Shown: positions 6,643 to 13,241 of the stretch, piece after piece
Layout: each line of letters starts with the position of its first letter
Numbering within the stretch: the first letter of the stretch is position 1
NCBI GenBank assembly: GCA_002796025.1
Contig: PCVQ01000060.1
Location: 1-15,488 of the forward strand
Direction: 5' to 3'
Source: Candidatus Peregrinibacteria bacterium CG11_big_fil_rev_8_21_14_0_20_46_8
GTDB taxonomy: Bacteria; Patescibacteriota; Gracilibacteria; UBA1369; UM-FILTER-53-11
Length of the DNA stretch: 15,488 nt
Made by a program: the position numbers and the translations under genes
Notes under the pieces: model-generated
Told to the model about the DNA's origin: nothing
Database searches by the model: none
The model's input: the letters and a program-made list of their open reading frames with translations, nothing else

Positions 6643-7889
6643 CAAAAAAAGCTCAAGACTTCCTCGTCGATGCAAAGCTCGGCGCCCAGAAGTTCGACAT
6701 TAAAGAAAAAGACAAAGAAGAAAAGATCGTTCTTTCTATTGAGGAGGCCGCAGTTCCGAGCGCCGTAATTAAAGGCAAAAAGGTGCGCGCTTCCGGTGTG
6801 CAGAAAGGTCTTTTGGCGCGTGTTGACGAAAAGTTGCGCTCGATGACCAAACCGAACTCGCGCGATAAGGCGACTTTTTTCCGGCTCCTTGCAATCATGA
6901 TTAATGCCGGTATTCCGCTTATTCAATCGCTCGATACGATCATGAGCCAAACGGTAAATCAGCAGTTGAAAGAGGCGATTTATGAGATGGCGCGGCTGGT
7001 CGAAAAAGGAAATAAGTTTTCGGAGGCTTTGAGCAATTTTCCAAAAATTTTTAGCGATGCACAAATTGGAATGATTCGTGCAGGTGAGGCATCGGGTCAG
7101 CTTAATACGCTGTTAAAGCAAATTGCAACGAGTATCGAAAAGACCGATTCGATTGTGCGTAAAGTTCGCAGTGCGATGATTTATCCCGCTTTTATTATTC
7201 TTGTGATGATTTTGGTGGTGAGTGCGATGATGATTTTGGTGGTGCCGAAGATTTCGGAACTCTTTACCGATAGCGGCAAAACATTGCCGACGATTACCGT
7301 TGTAGTTATTGCAATCAGTAACTTTATGGTCAATAAGTGGCCGTGGCTGCTTGGCGGTTTGCTTGGTTTTGCTATTGCCGTATTTTTTGGACGGCGCACA
7401 CCGCAAGGTAAATATGCAACCGATTGGCTGTTGTTACATATTCCCGCTTTTGGAAAGATTGTGCAAAAATCTATTATCGCGCGCTTTGCTCGCTCGCTTG
7501 GAAACTTGCTTGAGAGTGGTATTCCCATTATCGAGACCTTGCTGATTAATGCAAAGACCGTTGATAATATGTTGTATGAACAGCGAATTAAATTGGCGGT
7601 GGATGACGTTTCGCGGGGTATTCCGCTGGGCGAGAGTTTGCGCGATACGCCGGAGTTTCCGGAGATTGTGGTGCAGATGATTTCGGTGGGAGAGCAGACC
7701 GCGCAGCTCGATACCATCGCAGAAAAAATCGCTTTATATTATGAGGATGAAGTGGACACCGCGGTTGCCGGAATTTCAAAAGTGATTGAGCCCTTTATTA
7801 TTGTGATTATCGGTGTGGCGGTCGGTGCGATTGTTGCGGCCATTATGCTGCCGATTATCCAGCTGACCGAGATAACACAATCGTTATAG
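6639..7889 (+). CDS. pilC: PilC/GspF-type pilus platform protein
   Basis: This is the inner-membrane platform on which the ATPase turns to insert pilins. The 416-aa protein has a charged extension (~1-75), a first GspF domain (about 80-200, FFRLLAIMINAGIPLIQSLD), membrane segments near 182-202 and 235-251, a second GspF domain (about 275-400, FARSLGNLLESGIPIIETL, with the typical GEQTAQLDTIAEKIA helix) and a final membrane helix (386-408). The two cytoplasmic halves are the usual duplicated fold. It starts inside the pilB stop codon and ends one base before the next gene, so it is surely cotranscribed. The PilC name rather than GspF follows from the pilus context. Confidence 0.93.
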   Translation: MTKKAQDFLVDAKLGAQKFDIKEKDKEEKIVLSIEEAAVPSAVIKGKKVRASGVQKGLLARVDEKLRSMTKPNSRDKATFFRLLAIMINAGIPLIQSLDTIMSQTVNQQLKEAIYEMARLVEKGNKFSEALSNFPKIFSDAQIGMIRAGEASGQLNTLLKQIATSIEKTDSIVRKVRSAMIYPAFIILVMILVVSAMMILVVPKISELFTDSGKTLPTITVVVIAISNFMVNKWPWLLGGLLGFAIAVFFGRRTPQGKYATDWLLLHIPAFGKIVQKSIIARFARSLGNLLESGIPIIETLLINAKTVDNMLYEQRIKLAVDDVSRGIPLGESLRDTPEFPEIVVQMISVGEQTAQLDTIAEKIALYYEDEVDTAVAGISKVIEPFIIVIIGVAVGAIVAAIMLPIIQLTEITQSL

Positions 7890-7890
7890 T

Positions 7891-9093
7891 ATGAAAAATT
7901 CGCGCAGTGCATTTACGCTTATCGAAATTCTCATTGCCGTTGTAATCTTTGCAACCGTTGCGACCGTTGTTGGCAGTACCTATATTAAATCGATTCGCGT
8001 TGATTCTTCTTCGAATTTGGCGCGCCAGTTGTACGACGATACGCGCTTTGTTATGTCATTAATTGAGGGGGAAATTCGGAGCGGCGCGATTGATTATGAT
8101 GAGTACTATAGCAGGAATGTAGTGCTGGGAGCGGTTGGTGCGGGTGCGTTGCCGCCGGGTGTGAGGGTTGATGATAACGATCCCAATCTTTATTACGAAT
8201 CAATTCATACCGCCGATACTTATGGATTACATTTCGGCCGCTACTACTCTTCGTTTTATCATCCGGGCAGCGATAATTTGTTGGGATATTTGTGTAATAA
8301 TAATGCCACGCGCAACGATCCAAACTGCACGCCGCTGCGCAATACGCTCGATCGCAATACCGGGCAAAATCCCTATCTAGGAAAAAATGCAGGCGCGGTG
8401 CCGGACGATGAGAATGCATTTTGCGGGGCGGTGTATTATGGGCAGGGGGCGGTGAATAGGCAGGGGCAGTGTGCAGCGGGCGGAGCGCCGGCGGTTGCGC
8501 GACCCCAGCCCGAATTGTATTTAATTAGTGCCGATGCAAAGCGCAAGACGCTCTTGGCGCGCGAAGTTGTGGGTCCACTTGGCACGCGTGCGCTTTCTTT
8601 ATTGCGTTTGAGCGGCATTGATAATGATGGCGACGGCTTGTCGGATCTTTTTACATGCGCACCGGAGTTTGATTGCAGAGGAGGGGAGAATATTGTTGGA
8701 TATCCGCCTCCGCCTGCTAATGATCAAAATTTTGCAGATTGTGGAGTGTCCGCAGGCGAGACGCCGCGTGCACCCGGAGTAGAGTTGACGATTTTGGATG
8801 CCGGCGCGAACTGTGAAAATACGCGCCTTGGTTTTAATAAAGATTTTGTGCCGATTAGTCCGCTGCGTATCGATATCCAGCGCTTGGACTTTCATATTAC
8901 GCCGGTCGAGGATCCCCACTATGCTTTTGCCGAGGAGGCGGTGCAGCAGCAGCCGATGGTTACCATTGTTTTGACGGTTGCGCCGAGCCCGGACTATGCA
9001 AGTGCTATCGATTTGGATCCGGTTACGTTTATAAAGACGGTGATGGTGGGGGTAGAGAGTCCGATTCCGGCACCGGTGAAGGTTACGCGCTGA
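7891..9093 (+). CDS. Large type IV pilin-like / minor pseudopilin (PilW/GspJ type)
   Basis: The N-terminus is a class III signal: a basic leader (K2, R5), a cleavage point after A7, then FTLIEILIAVVIFATVA with the conserved Glu at +5 (E12). Most prepilins have Gly before the cut; here it is Ala. The first ~23 mature residues form the membrane and packing helix. The remainder (~370 aa) is much longer than a major pilin, so this is likely a tip or minor subunit. Residues 244-252 (D244, D246, D248, D252 with G247 and G249) form a DxDxDG-type calcium-binding loop. Eight cysteines fall in four close pairs. It starts one base after pilC. The prepilin peptidase and major pilin genes are not in the window. 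Confidence 0.85.
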   Translation: MKNSRSAFTLIEILIAVVIFATVATVVGSTYIKSIRVDSSSNLARQLYDDTRFVMSLIEGEIRSGAIDYDEYYSRNVVLGAVGAGALPPGVRVDDNDPNLYYESIHTADTYGLHFGRYYSSFYHPGSDNLLGYLCNNNATRNDPNCTPLRNTLDRNTGQNPYLGKNAGAVPDDENAFCGAVYYGQGAVNRQGQCAAGGAPAVARPQPELYLISADAKRKTLLAREVVGPLGTRALSLLRLSGIDNDGDGLSDLFTCAPEFDCRGGENIVGYPPPPANDQNFADCGVSAGETPRAPGVELTILDAGANCENTRLGFNKDFVPISPLRIDIQRLDFHITPVEDPHYAFAEEAVQQQPMVTIVLTVAPSPDYASAIDLDPVTFIKTVMVGVESPIPAPVKVTR

Positions 9094-9176
9094 GGTAGAG
9101 CAGGGCATTTTCCGAAAAGAAGTTCTAAAAATAGAGAGCTTTGTTTTGCCGAGCTTGCGCATTTTATTTTTGATTG

Positions 9177-9228
9177 TCTAATCAGGGCCTAACCTGTAAT
9201 TTCGGCGCCGAAATGTCTATTTCGCAAT
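9177..9228 (+). repeat. Direct repeat copy 1 (left edge of accessory block)
   Basis: It aligns without gaps to 14508-14558 (about 45 of 51 identical) and includes an exact 20-base block, TAACCTGTAATTTCGGCGCC, at 9190-9209. Weaker similarity extends ~20 bases upstream (CTTGC, then T-rich ATTTTTGAT) with one indel. The copy contains the 16-base palindrome ATTTCGGCGCCGAAAT (9199-9214). Confidence 0.8.
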
Positions 9229-9234
9229 TTTTTT
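9209..9234 (+). terminator. Terminator-like hairpin after the pilus operon
   Basis: CGAAAT (9209-9214) pairs with ATTTCG (9219-9224) around a GTCT loop, followed by CAA and seven T. The same CGAAAT can instead pair with the upstream ATTTCG (9199-9204), so two hairpins compete. The stem is short (6 bp) and lies 115 bases after the pilus stop. Confidence 0.5.
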
Positions 9235-9384
9235 GAATATTTGGCAAAAATTTCCCCGGTGGAAAAAATCGCCATATTTAGTTTTTCTTATCTAATTAAG
9301 GTTGTTTTTTGTAATGAAGAACTGACTGTGACGTTTTCCTTGTCAGTGCGCGGTTTTGATCTATTAGTATGATTAGCAATAAGG
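9235..9384. other. AT-rich spacer without a recognised gene
   Basis: I see no coding potential here. The only structure is a small hairpin, TTTCC (9251-9255) with GGAAA (9261-9265). Together with the neighbouring terminator, promoter and candidate RNA it completes the 743-base gene-free stretch between the pilus operon and the GC-rich gene. Confidence 0.5.
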
Positions 9385-9413
9385 TTGACATCTTGGCTAA
9401 TTCATGATTTAAT
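9385..9413 (+). promoter_or_regulatory. Consensus promoter before the candidate structured RNA
   Basis: TTGACA (9385-9390) and TTTAAT (9408-9413) are separated by exactly 17 bases. Predicted start is near 9420. The next plausible start codon is over 400 bases away at 9837, so the first product is a long untranslated RNA. Confidence 0.75.
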
Positions 9414-9419
9414 GCGATT

Positions 9420-9700
9420 CTGTCCTCAAATCTGTTGCGGGCCGGTTTTGGGCCCTCGAATTGCCTGCTTTGCCGGGCGATTTAACAGGTGAGGAGGCAG
9501 GCGCGTTTACGGGTTAGCCGTCTTCCTAGGAAGGCCAACTCACTAAGTTGCGCATCCGATCCTTGAAAATTTGGCCTGAAAATCGGGTAACATCCCCTTA
9601 CGTGCTGGCATCCTAGCTTCGGCCTGGATTGTTTGCACGGAGGGTGGATTCCTACCCGATTTTCAAAAACAGTTAAGCGAAAGCAAAACTGCATGAAATT
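9420..9700 (+). ncRNA. Candidate structured non-coding RNA or long leader, family not recognised
   Basis: No reading frame of note is present, but the stretch folds into many adjacent helices. CTGTT/AACAG (9432-9436 with 9484-9488) encloses two hairpins, GGGCC/GGCCC (9439-9455) and GAATTGCC/GGGCGATTT (9458-9483). Next come ACGG/CCGT (9509-9521), the palindrome CTTCCTAGGAAG (9522-9533), and AGGCCAA/TTGGCCT (9532-9538 with 9571-9577) around CAACT/AGTTG (9536-9550). A perfect 13-bp helix joins 9577-9589 to 9653-9665; inside it are CGTGC/GCACG (9601-9605 with 9635-9639) and ATCC/GGAT capped by a UUCG tetraloop. Finally CAGTT/AACTG (9670-9691) has a GAAA tetraloop. It could be a free RNA or the leader of the 9837 gene. 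I see no signatures of RNase P RNA, tmRNA, SRP RNA, T-box or known riboswitches. Confidence 0.5.
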
Positions 9701-9821
9701 TGGATGGGAAAAGTTCGAAAAATTAGATGAAAAAATGAAAAGATAGGCCCGCGTGTGTGGGCCGCATTCCGACGTGTGCACCGGAATTCAAAGATAGTGT
9801 GCGAAACTGCAACAGCAAACC

Positions 9822-9830
9822 AAGGGAGGG
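9822..9830 (+). promoter_or_regulatory. Canonical Shine-Dalgarno for the GC-rich gene
   Basis: AAGGGAGGG ends 6 bases before the ATG at 9837, optimal spacing for anti-SD pairing. It decides the start. No other gene in the window has a comparable site, which marks this gene as unlike its neighbours. Confidence 0.8.
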
Positions 9831-9836
9831 CGCGCC

Positions 9837-11915
9837 ATGAAGCGCACCAACTCGTCTCAGAAGTTCAACCCCTTGCCCCGCTTGCTGATCGGGCTCGTCT
9901 GCATCAGCACCCTCGCCGCGGGCTGCGGCGGCACGGAGACCAAGATCGTCGAGGTCGCGGTCAAGACGGCGCGCGTGCGCATCACCCCGGTCAACGAGTT
10001 CGATCGCGTCGTCCCCGACGCGCCGGTGTACTTCGATGAGGTGCTCGAGGGGTACGGGCCGGTCACGGTCACGTACAACCTCAACGAGGAGCACTTCGTC
10101 CGCATCGGCACGACGCGGAAGTACTTCATGGCGGATGCGTCGATGATCATCGAACTTGGCGAGGAGGTGAAGGAGCTGCGTCTCTCGATCAGTGGCTTCA
10201 ATCTCGCAGAGACCTGCTTCAAGCCGGTCAAGCGGGAGAAGAACAGCACGCGGCTTGAGACGCTCACCGCACAGTCCGTCAACGTCAACGGCGCCGTGCT
10301 CACGGAACAACAACGGGACGGAACCTACTGCGAGACGGTCGACGCGGAGAGCGATGTCCGCGCCTACGCCGTCGCGACGGGCGATTTCCAGACGAGCGAG
10401 TTCGCGATTCCGGCCGACAAGCTCGAGCCGGGCATCTCGTACACGTTCGAGCTGTTCCACGTGCCGGCGCAGAACGCGGCTTACTACTGCGCCCACACCA
10501 CGCCGGTGCGGGGCGAGATCTTCGTCGAGACGTTCTTCGGCGCCAAGCGGAGCGTGGGCTGGCAACTCGGCCAGAACATTCTCTGCACGGTGGTCGATCG
10601 GATCGACGAAGACCGCTTCGCGTTCGGCGCGGTGGACGGCGATACGGCCGCAGAGGTGGAGTTCGCGGGGCTTGGTCAGCTCGCGAACTATTCAGAGCAG
10701 CGTGAGACCGCGGTGGGATGGTATTCGCGCGCCACCACCGATCTGCATTGTGTCAGCGTGAAGGGGCCGTGGGGTCCTGGCTCGGTTGATCCGTCGTTCC
10801 TCAAGATCGATGGGGACGAGCTCTTGAGGCCTTACAGCGATCGTCAGGTCTGTAAGGCGCTCACCCCGCACCTGAGCCACCAGCTCGAGTGCGGTCCCGC
10901 CAAGTACAATCCGCTCGTGGTGCGCGAAACCACGGTGCGGATCCCCGCCAATTTCATGCAGCCGGGCCAGCTCTTCAACCACACGTGTGAGTACGTGCAG
11001 GAGAGCCAGCCCGGACCGGGGCCCGAGCCCGGTCCCAACGACAATGGATTCCGCAACATCGAGGTTCAGGTCGAGAACGACTTCGGTCTGCCGCAGGCGG
11101 TCCGCTGGGACATCACCAGCTACGCCGAGGGCAACCGGAGCTCGACGATCTACTGGGACAATGGACGCAACATCGGCGAGGAAGAGTTGCGCATCCGGTT
11201 CCAGCCGGAGGCCTATCTCAACACACCGCCCGACTTCGTCCTGAGCGTCCAGCAGCTTCGTGACCTGAACCCGAACGTGCCCTTCTATGACAGCGAGCGG
11301 AACGTCTACACGTTCAAGGTCGTGTACGGGCGCCAGCGCGCCTCGTACCTGGCCTGCGTCGTGACGCAGTCGAGCGATGGCAGTCAGTACACCGGCAACT
11401 TCTACGGATGGTTCAACGGCTTCGAGCCCGCCAACCGTGAAGAGTCGCACTGGCGCTACCGCGTGGTGCCGACCGATATCCCGGTTACGATCGGGTTCGG
11501 CTGGTACCGCGAGGGGCTTCGCTCGCCCCGTCCGATCAACGTGAAGGCGAACCGCTATGGAGACGGAGAGAGGCCGCCTTGCTTCGTGGGAACGTACATT
11601 CAGGAGAACCGCGTGGCGGAGCTCCGGATCGGAACGTTCAGCCAGCAGGGCGAGATCTTCTTGAACGGGAACAGCATCGGTCACTCGGCCTCGACCAACG
11701 GCCAGCGGGATGTCTTCGTCAACGTAGACATCTTCCTGGCCAACAACGTCGCGTTCGAGACGGTCGGTGGTGTGACGCCCCGGGTGCAGGCCGGCATGGT
11801 GTGGACGAACACCGGCCAGTTCACGTTCGTGGCGCAGGATCCGGCAAACCCGGATCAGCCAGGAACGCTCCCGTGGCAGAGCACCACCGAGGTGCTCGCC
11901 GAGTACCTCCCGTAG
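9837..11915 (+). CDS. GC-rich large secreted lipoprotein of unknown function, probably acquired
   Basis: This 692-aa protein has a textbook lipoprotein signal: basic start (K2, R3, R15), hydrophobic core (~16-27) and lipobox LAAG before C30. The mature part is beta-strand rich, with many aromatic residues and several scattered cysteines, and is split near residue 400 by a PGPGPEPGP linker into two halves. I recognise no catalytic motif. GC content and G/C-ending codons are far above all neighbours, so the minus strand and other frames also show long spurious open frames, which I discard. It alone has a strong Shine-Dalgarno. Style (LAAGC anchor, PGP linker, GC-rich codons) recalls Myxococcota and related surface lipoproteins; that origin is inference. 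Alternatives are horizontal transfer or an assembly join. Confidence 0.85.
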   Translation: MKRTNSSQKFNPLPRLLIGLVCISTLAAGCGGTETKIVEVAVKTARVRITPVNEFDRVVPDAPVYFDEVLEGYGPVTVTYNLNEEHFVRIGTTRKYFMADASMIIELGEEVKELRLSISGFNLAETCFKPVKREKNSTRLETLTAQSVNVNGAVLTEQQRDGTYCETVDAESDVRAYAVATGDFQTSEFAIPADKLEPGISYTFELFHVPAQNAAYYCAHTTPVRGEIFVETFFGAKRSVGWQLGQNILCTVVDRIDEDRFAFGAVDGDTAAEVEFAGLGQLANYSEQRETAVGWYSRATTDLHCVSVKGPWGPGSVDPSFLKIDGDELLRPYSDRQVCKALTPHLSHQLECGPAKYNPLVVRETTVRIPANFMQPGQLFNHTCEYVQESQPGPGPEPGPNDNGFRNIEVQVENDFGLPQAVRWDITSYAEGNRSSTIYWDNGRNIGEEELRIRFQPEAYLNTPPDFVLSVQQLRDLNPNVPFYDSERNVYTFKVVYGRQRASYLACVVTQSSDGSQYTGNFYGWFNGFEPANREESHWRYRVVPTDIPVTIGFGWYREGLRSPRPINVKANRYGDGERPPCFVGTYIQENRVAELRIGTFSQQGEIFLNGNSIGHSASTNGQRDVFVNVDIFLANNVAFETVGGVTPRVQAGMVWTNTGQFTFVAQDPANPDQPGTLPWQSTTEVLAEYLP

Positions 11916-11924
11916 CTTCGCTCA

Positions 11925-11967
11925 CCCGCCCGCGGCTGACGCCTAAACAACGTCGGTCGCGGGCGGG
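11925..11967 (+). terminator. Long GC-rich hairpin just after the lipoprotein stop
   Basis: CCCGCCCGCG (11925-11934) pairs perfectly with CGCGGGCGGG (11958-11967). The pairing continues through GCT/GGT (with G-U pairs) and GACG/CGTC, giving ~17 pairs with a 9-base loop. It starts 9 bases after the stop. There is no T run, so it is either a transcript-end stabiliser or a GC-type terminator from the donor. Confidence 0.55.
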
Positions 11968-12068
11968 GCCCGTTCGCTCGCTTTCGCTTCTCGTTCAGCT
12001 CACCCTCGCCCGGCGCCTGGTGCATCGGTCGGGGGTGAGTGTCAGTAGGGTAGGAATCCAACATCTTG

Positions 12069-12107
12069 AAGCTCCGGTACGTACTGCATGCGTGGCCGGA
12101 GCTTTTT
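12069..12107 (+). terminator. Intrinsic terminator at the right end of the GC-rich segment
   Basis: AAGCTCCGG (12069-12077) pairs with CCGGAGCTT (12096-12104), with extra ACG/CGT pairing in the loop, followed by a run of T. The T run is on the plus strand only, so it stops transcription from the lipoprotein side before it meets the fic gene. Confidence 0.85.
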
Positions 12108-12129
12108 TCCTATGCCCGTCGTCTCGCAA

Positions 12130-13125
12130 TCAAACCTCACGAATCTTCCCTCGCTCGATCTCCCACGGTCCTATGTTCCGCCCGCGGCCGGTAAATTTTT
12201 CCATGAAAGGCGATTCTCGCATCGCGGTCTGTGTCTTCTGAACTTGCTCCACAAAGTAGTGTGCGAGTTTTTTCTTTTTGCCTTCGCGCGCCTGCGAAAT
12301 CGCAGCGCAGTATCGCCCATGATTTTGTGTAAAAAATACGACCGGCATGTAGCCGCTTTGCAGCAAGTAGGCATTGAATAAGAGCCGGCCAACACGGCCA
12401 TTGCCATCGGAAAAAGGATGAATCGCTTCAAATTGATAGTGAAATTCCAGCGCCAATTTTGGCGGATACTCTTTTTTGCGCTTTGTATTGAACCATGCCA
12501 GAAGTTTGCGCGTAGCATCGGGAACTTTTTTCCAGTCGGTTGTTTGCTGATTGTTGATTGTATTATTTTCTTGCTTAAATTTTCCTGCGATTGTTGGTGC
12601 GATTCGGCCAAACATTTTCCTGTGAATTTTTTTAATGGAAGAGAGGTTCCACTGCATTTTTTTTGAAAAAGCAAAATTCAGTGCGGCGAGTGCATCCGCA
12701 GCTTCTATCTCTAGGCTTGTCTTCGGCGTGCCTCCGGACATCGCCGCTTTTTGGAGCTCTTTTTCAGAGATTTTTGATCCCTCTGCGCGATTTGAATGCA
12801 GTACAAAGAGGATAAAGTAGAGTACGCGAAAGCGCATCAGCTCTTTTTGGAATAGTTCGGTGTGCAATGCTTGATACCAAAAACGAGCCTGTTCAATATG
12901 CTTCGTTGATTTTGGTGCAAAGAATTTTTTCACTTCGGGCGGAAGGTGTTCGTGCGCAGTGTCCGCAACATCTTCAAAAAACGGTTCGACTTTTTGTTTC
13001 AAATTGTCGGGAAGTTCGCGGCCAAGATATTTGCTTATAATCCGCTGCCGATTTTTTATCTTCAGCGGAAATTCCAAATAGTAATACTCACTTCCTTTAA
13101 TTATCTTTTTTCTTACAAATTTCAT
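12130..13125 (-). CDS. Fic-family protein (predicted AMP-transferase) with inhibitory helix
   Basis: Fic enzymes usually transfer AMP from ATP to a hydroxyl of a target protein. This 331-aa protein carries the full catalytic motif HPFSDGNGRVGR (236-247): catalytic H236, D240 for metal, and the GNGR loop for phosphates. An upstream SNRAEG (111-116) matches the inhibitory helix consensus (S/T)xxxE(G/N), whose Glu blocks ATP in resting Fic proteins. It is therefore an N-terminally self-inhibited (class II type) Fic rather than one needing a separate antitoxin. The first ~45 residues (YYYLEFPLKIKNRQRIISKYLG) form a small basic beta-rich part seen in Fic proteins from archaea and candidate phyla. 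The C-terminal ~60 residues are helical and basic. It lies downstream of the ATPase on the same strand but has its own promoter. The target is unknown. Confidence 0.92.
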   Translation of the reverse strand: MKFVRKKIIKGSEYYYLEFPLKIKNRQRIISKYLGRELPDNLKQKVEPFFEDVADTAHEHLPPEVKKFFAPKSTKHIEQARFWYQALHTELFQKELMRFRVLYFILFVLHSNRAEGSKISEKELQKAAMSGGTPKTSLEIEAADALAALNFAFSKKMQWNLSSIKKIHRKMFGRIAPTIAGKFKQENNTINNQQTTDWKKVPDATRKLLAWFNTKRKKEYPPKLALEFHYQFEAIHPFSDGNGRVGRLLFNAYLLQSGYMPVVFFTQNHGRYCAAISQAREGKKKKLAHYFVEQVQKTQTAMRESPFMEKFTGRGRNIGPWEIERGKIREV

Positions 13126-13132
13126 TCAAGAG

Positions 13133-13210
13133 GTTAGTTAATTAAGTTGCCTATATTTTATTACATTTTTTGATATTTGCCAAAATTTAACCTGTAAAGT
13201 TAGTTAATTA
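13133..13210. repeat. Paired 12-base repeats flanking the fic promoter
   Basis: GTTAGTTAATTA occurs at 13133-13144 and again at 13199-13210, in the same orientation and 66 bases apart. On the minus strand one copy lies downstream of the -10, near the fic start, and the other lies upstream of the -35. This arrangement suits a looping or two-site repressor. Confidence 0.55.
13155..13183 (-). promoter_or_regulatory. Promoter of the fic gene
   Basis: Read on the minus strand, TTGGCA (13183-13178) and TAAAAT (13160-13155) are separated by 17 bases, each one mismatch from consensus. The predicted start is near 13148, about 23 bases before the ATG, with no Shine-Dalgarno. Confidence 0.7.
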
Positions 13211-13241
13211 TCTAAAGATTTTTGTGAAATTATTTAGTCGA

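Noticed and set aside
9187..9230. Integron attC site (GCCTAAC near a palindrome)
   Set aside because: The GCCTAAC word fits the RYYYAAC core, but no matching GTTRRRY partner follows, copy 2 breaks the core, and no integrase is present.
9639..9660. T-box leader (GGAGGGTGGATTCC resembles AGGGTGGNACCGCG)
   Set aside because: The ACCGCG half is missing, the bases are used in a perfect 13-bp stem, no terminator/antiterminator pair follows, and the downstream gene is not related to tRNA or amino acids.
9723..11684. Long minus-strand frames opposite the GC-rich gene (9723-10565 and 10692-11684)
   Set aside because: They are shadows caused by high GC. Only the plus frame has a signal peptide, lipobox and Shine-Dalgarno, and it is open for its full length.
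12069..12107. Bidirectional terminator also ending fic
   Set aside because: The stem is symmetrical, but the minus strand has no T run after it.
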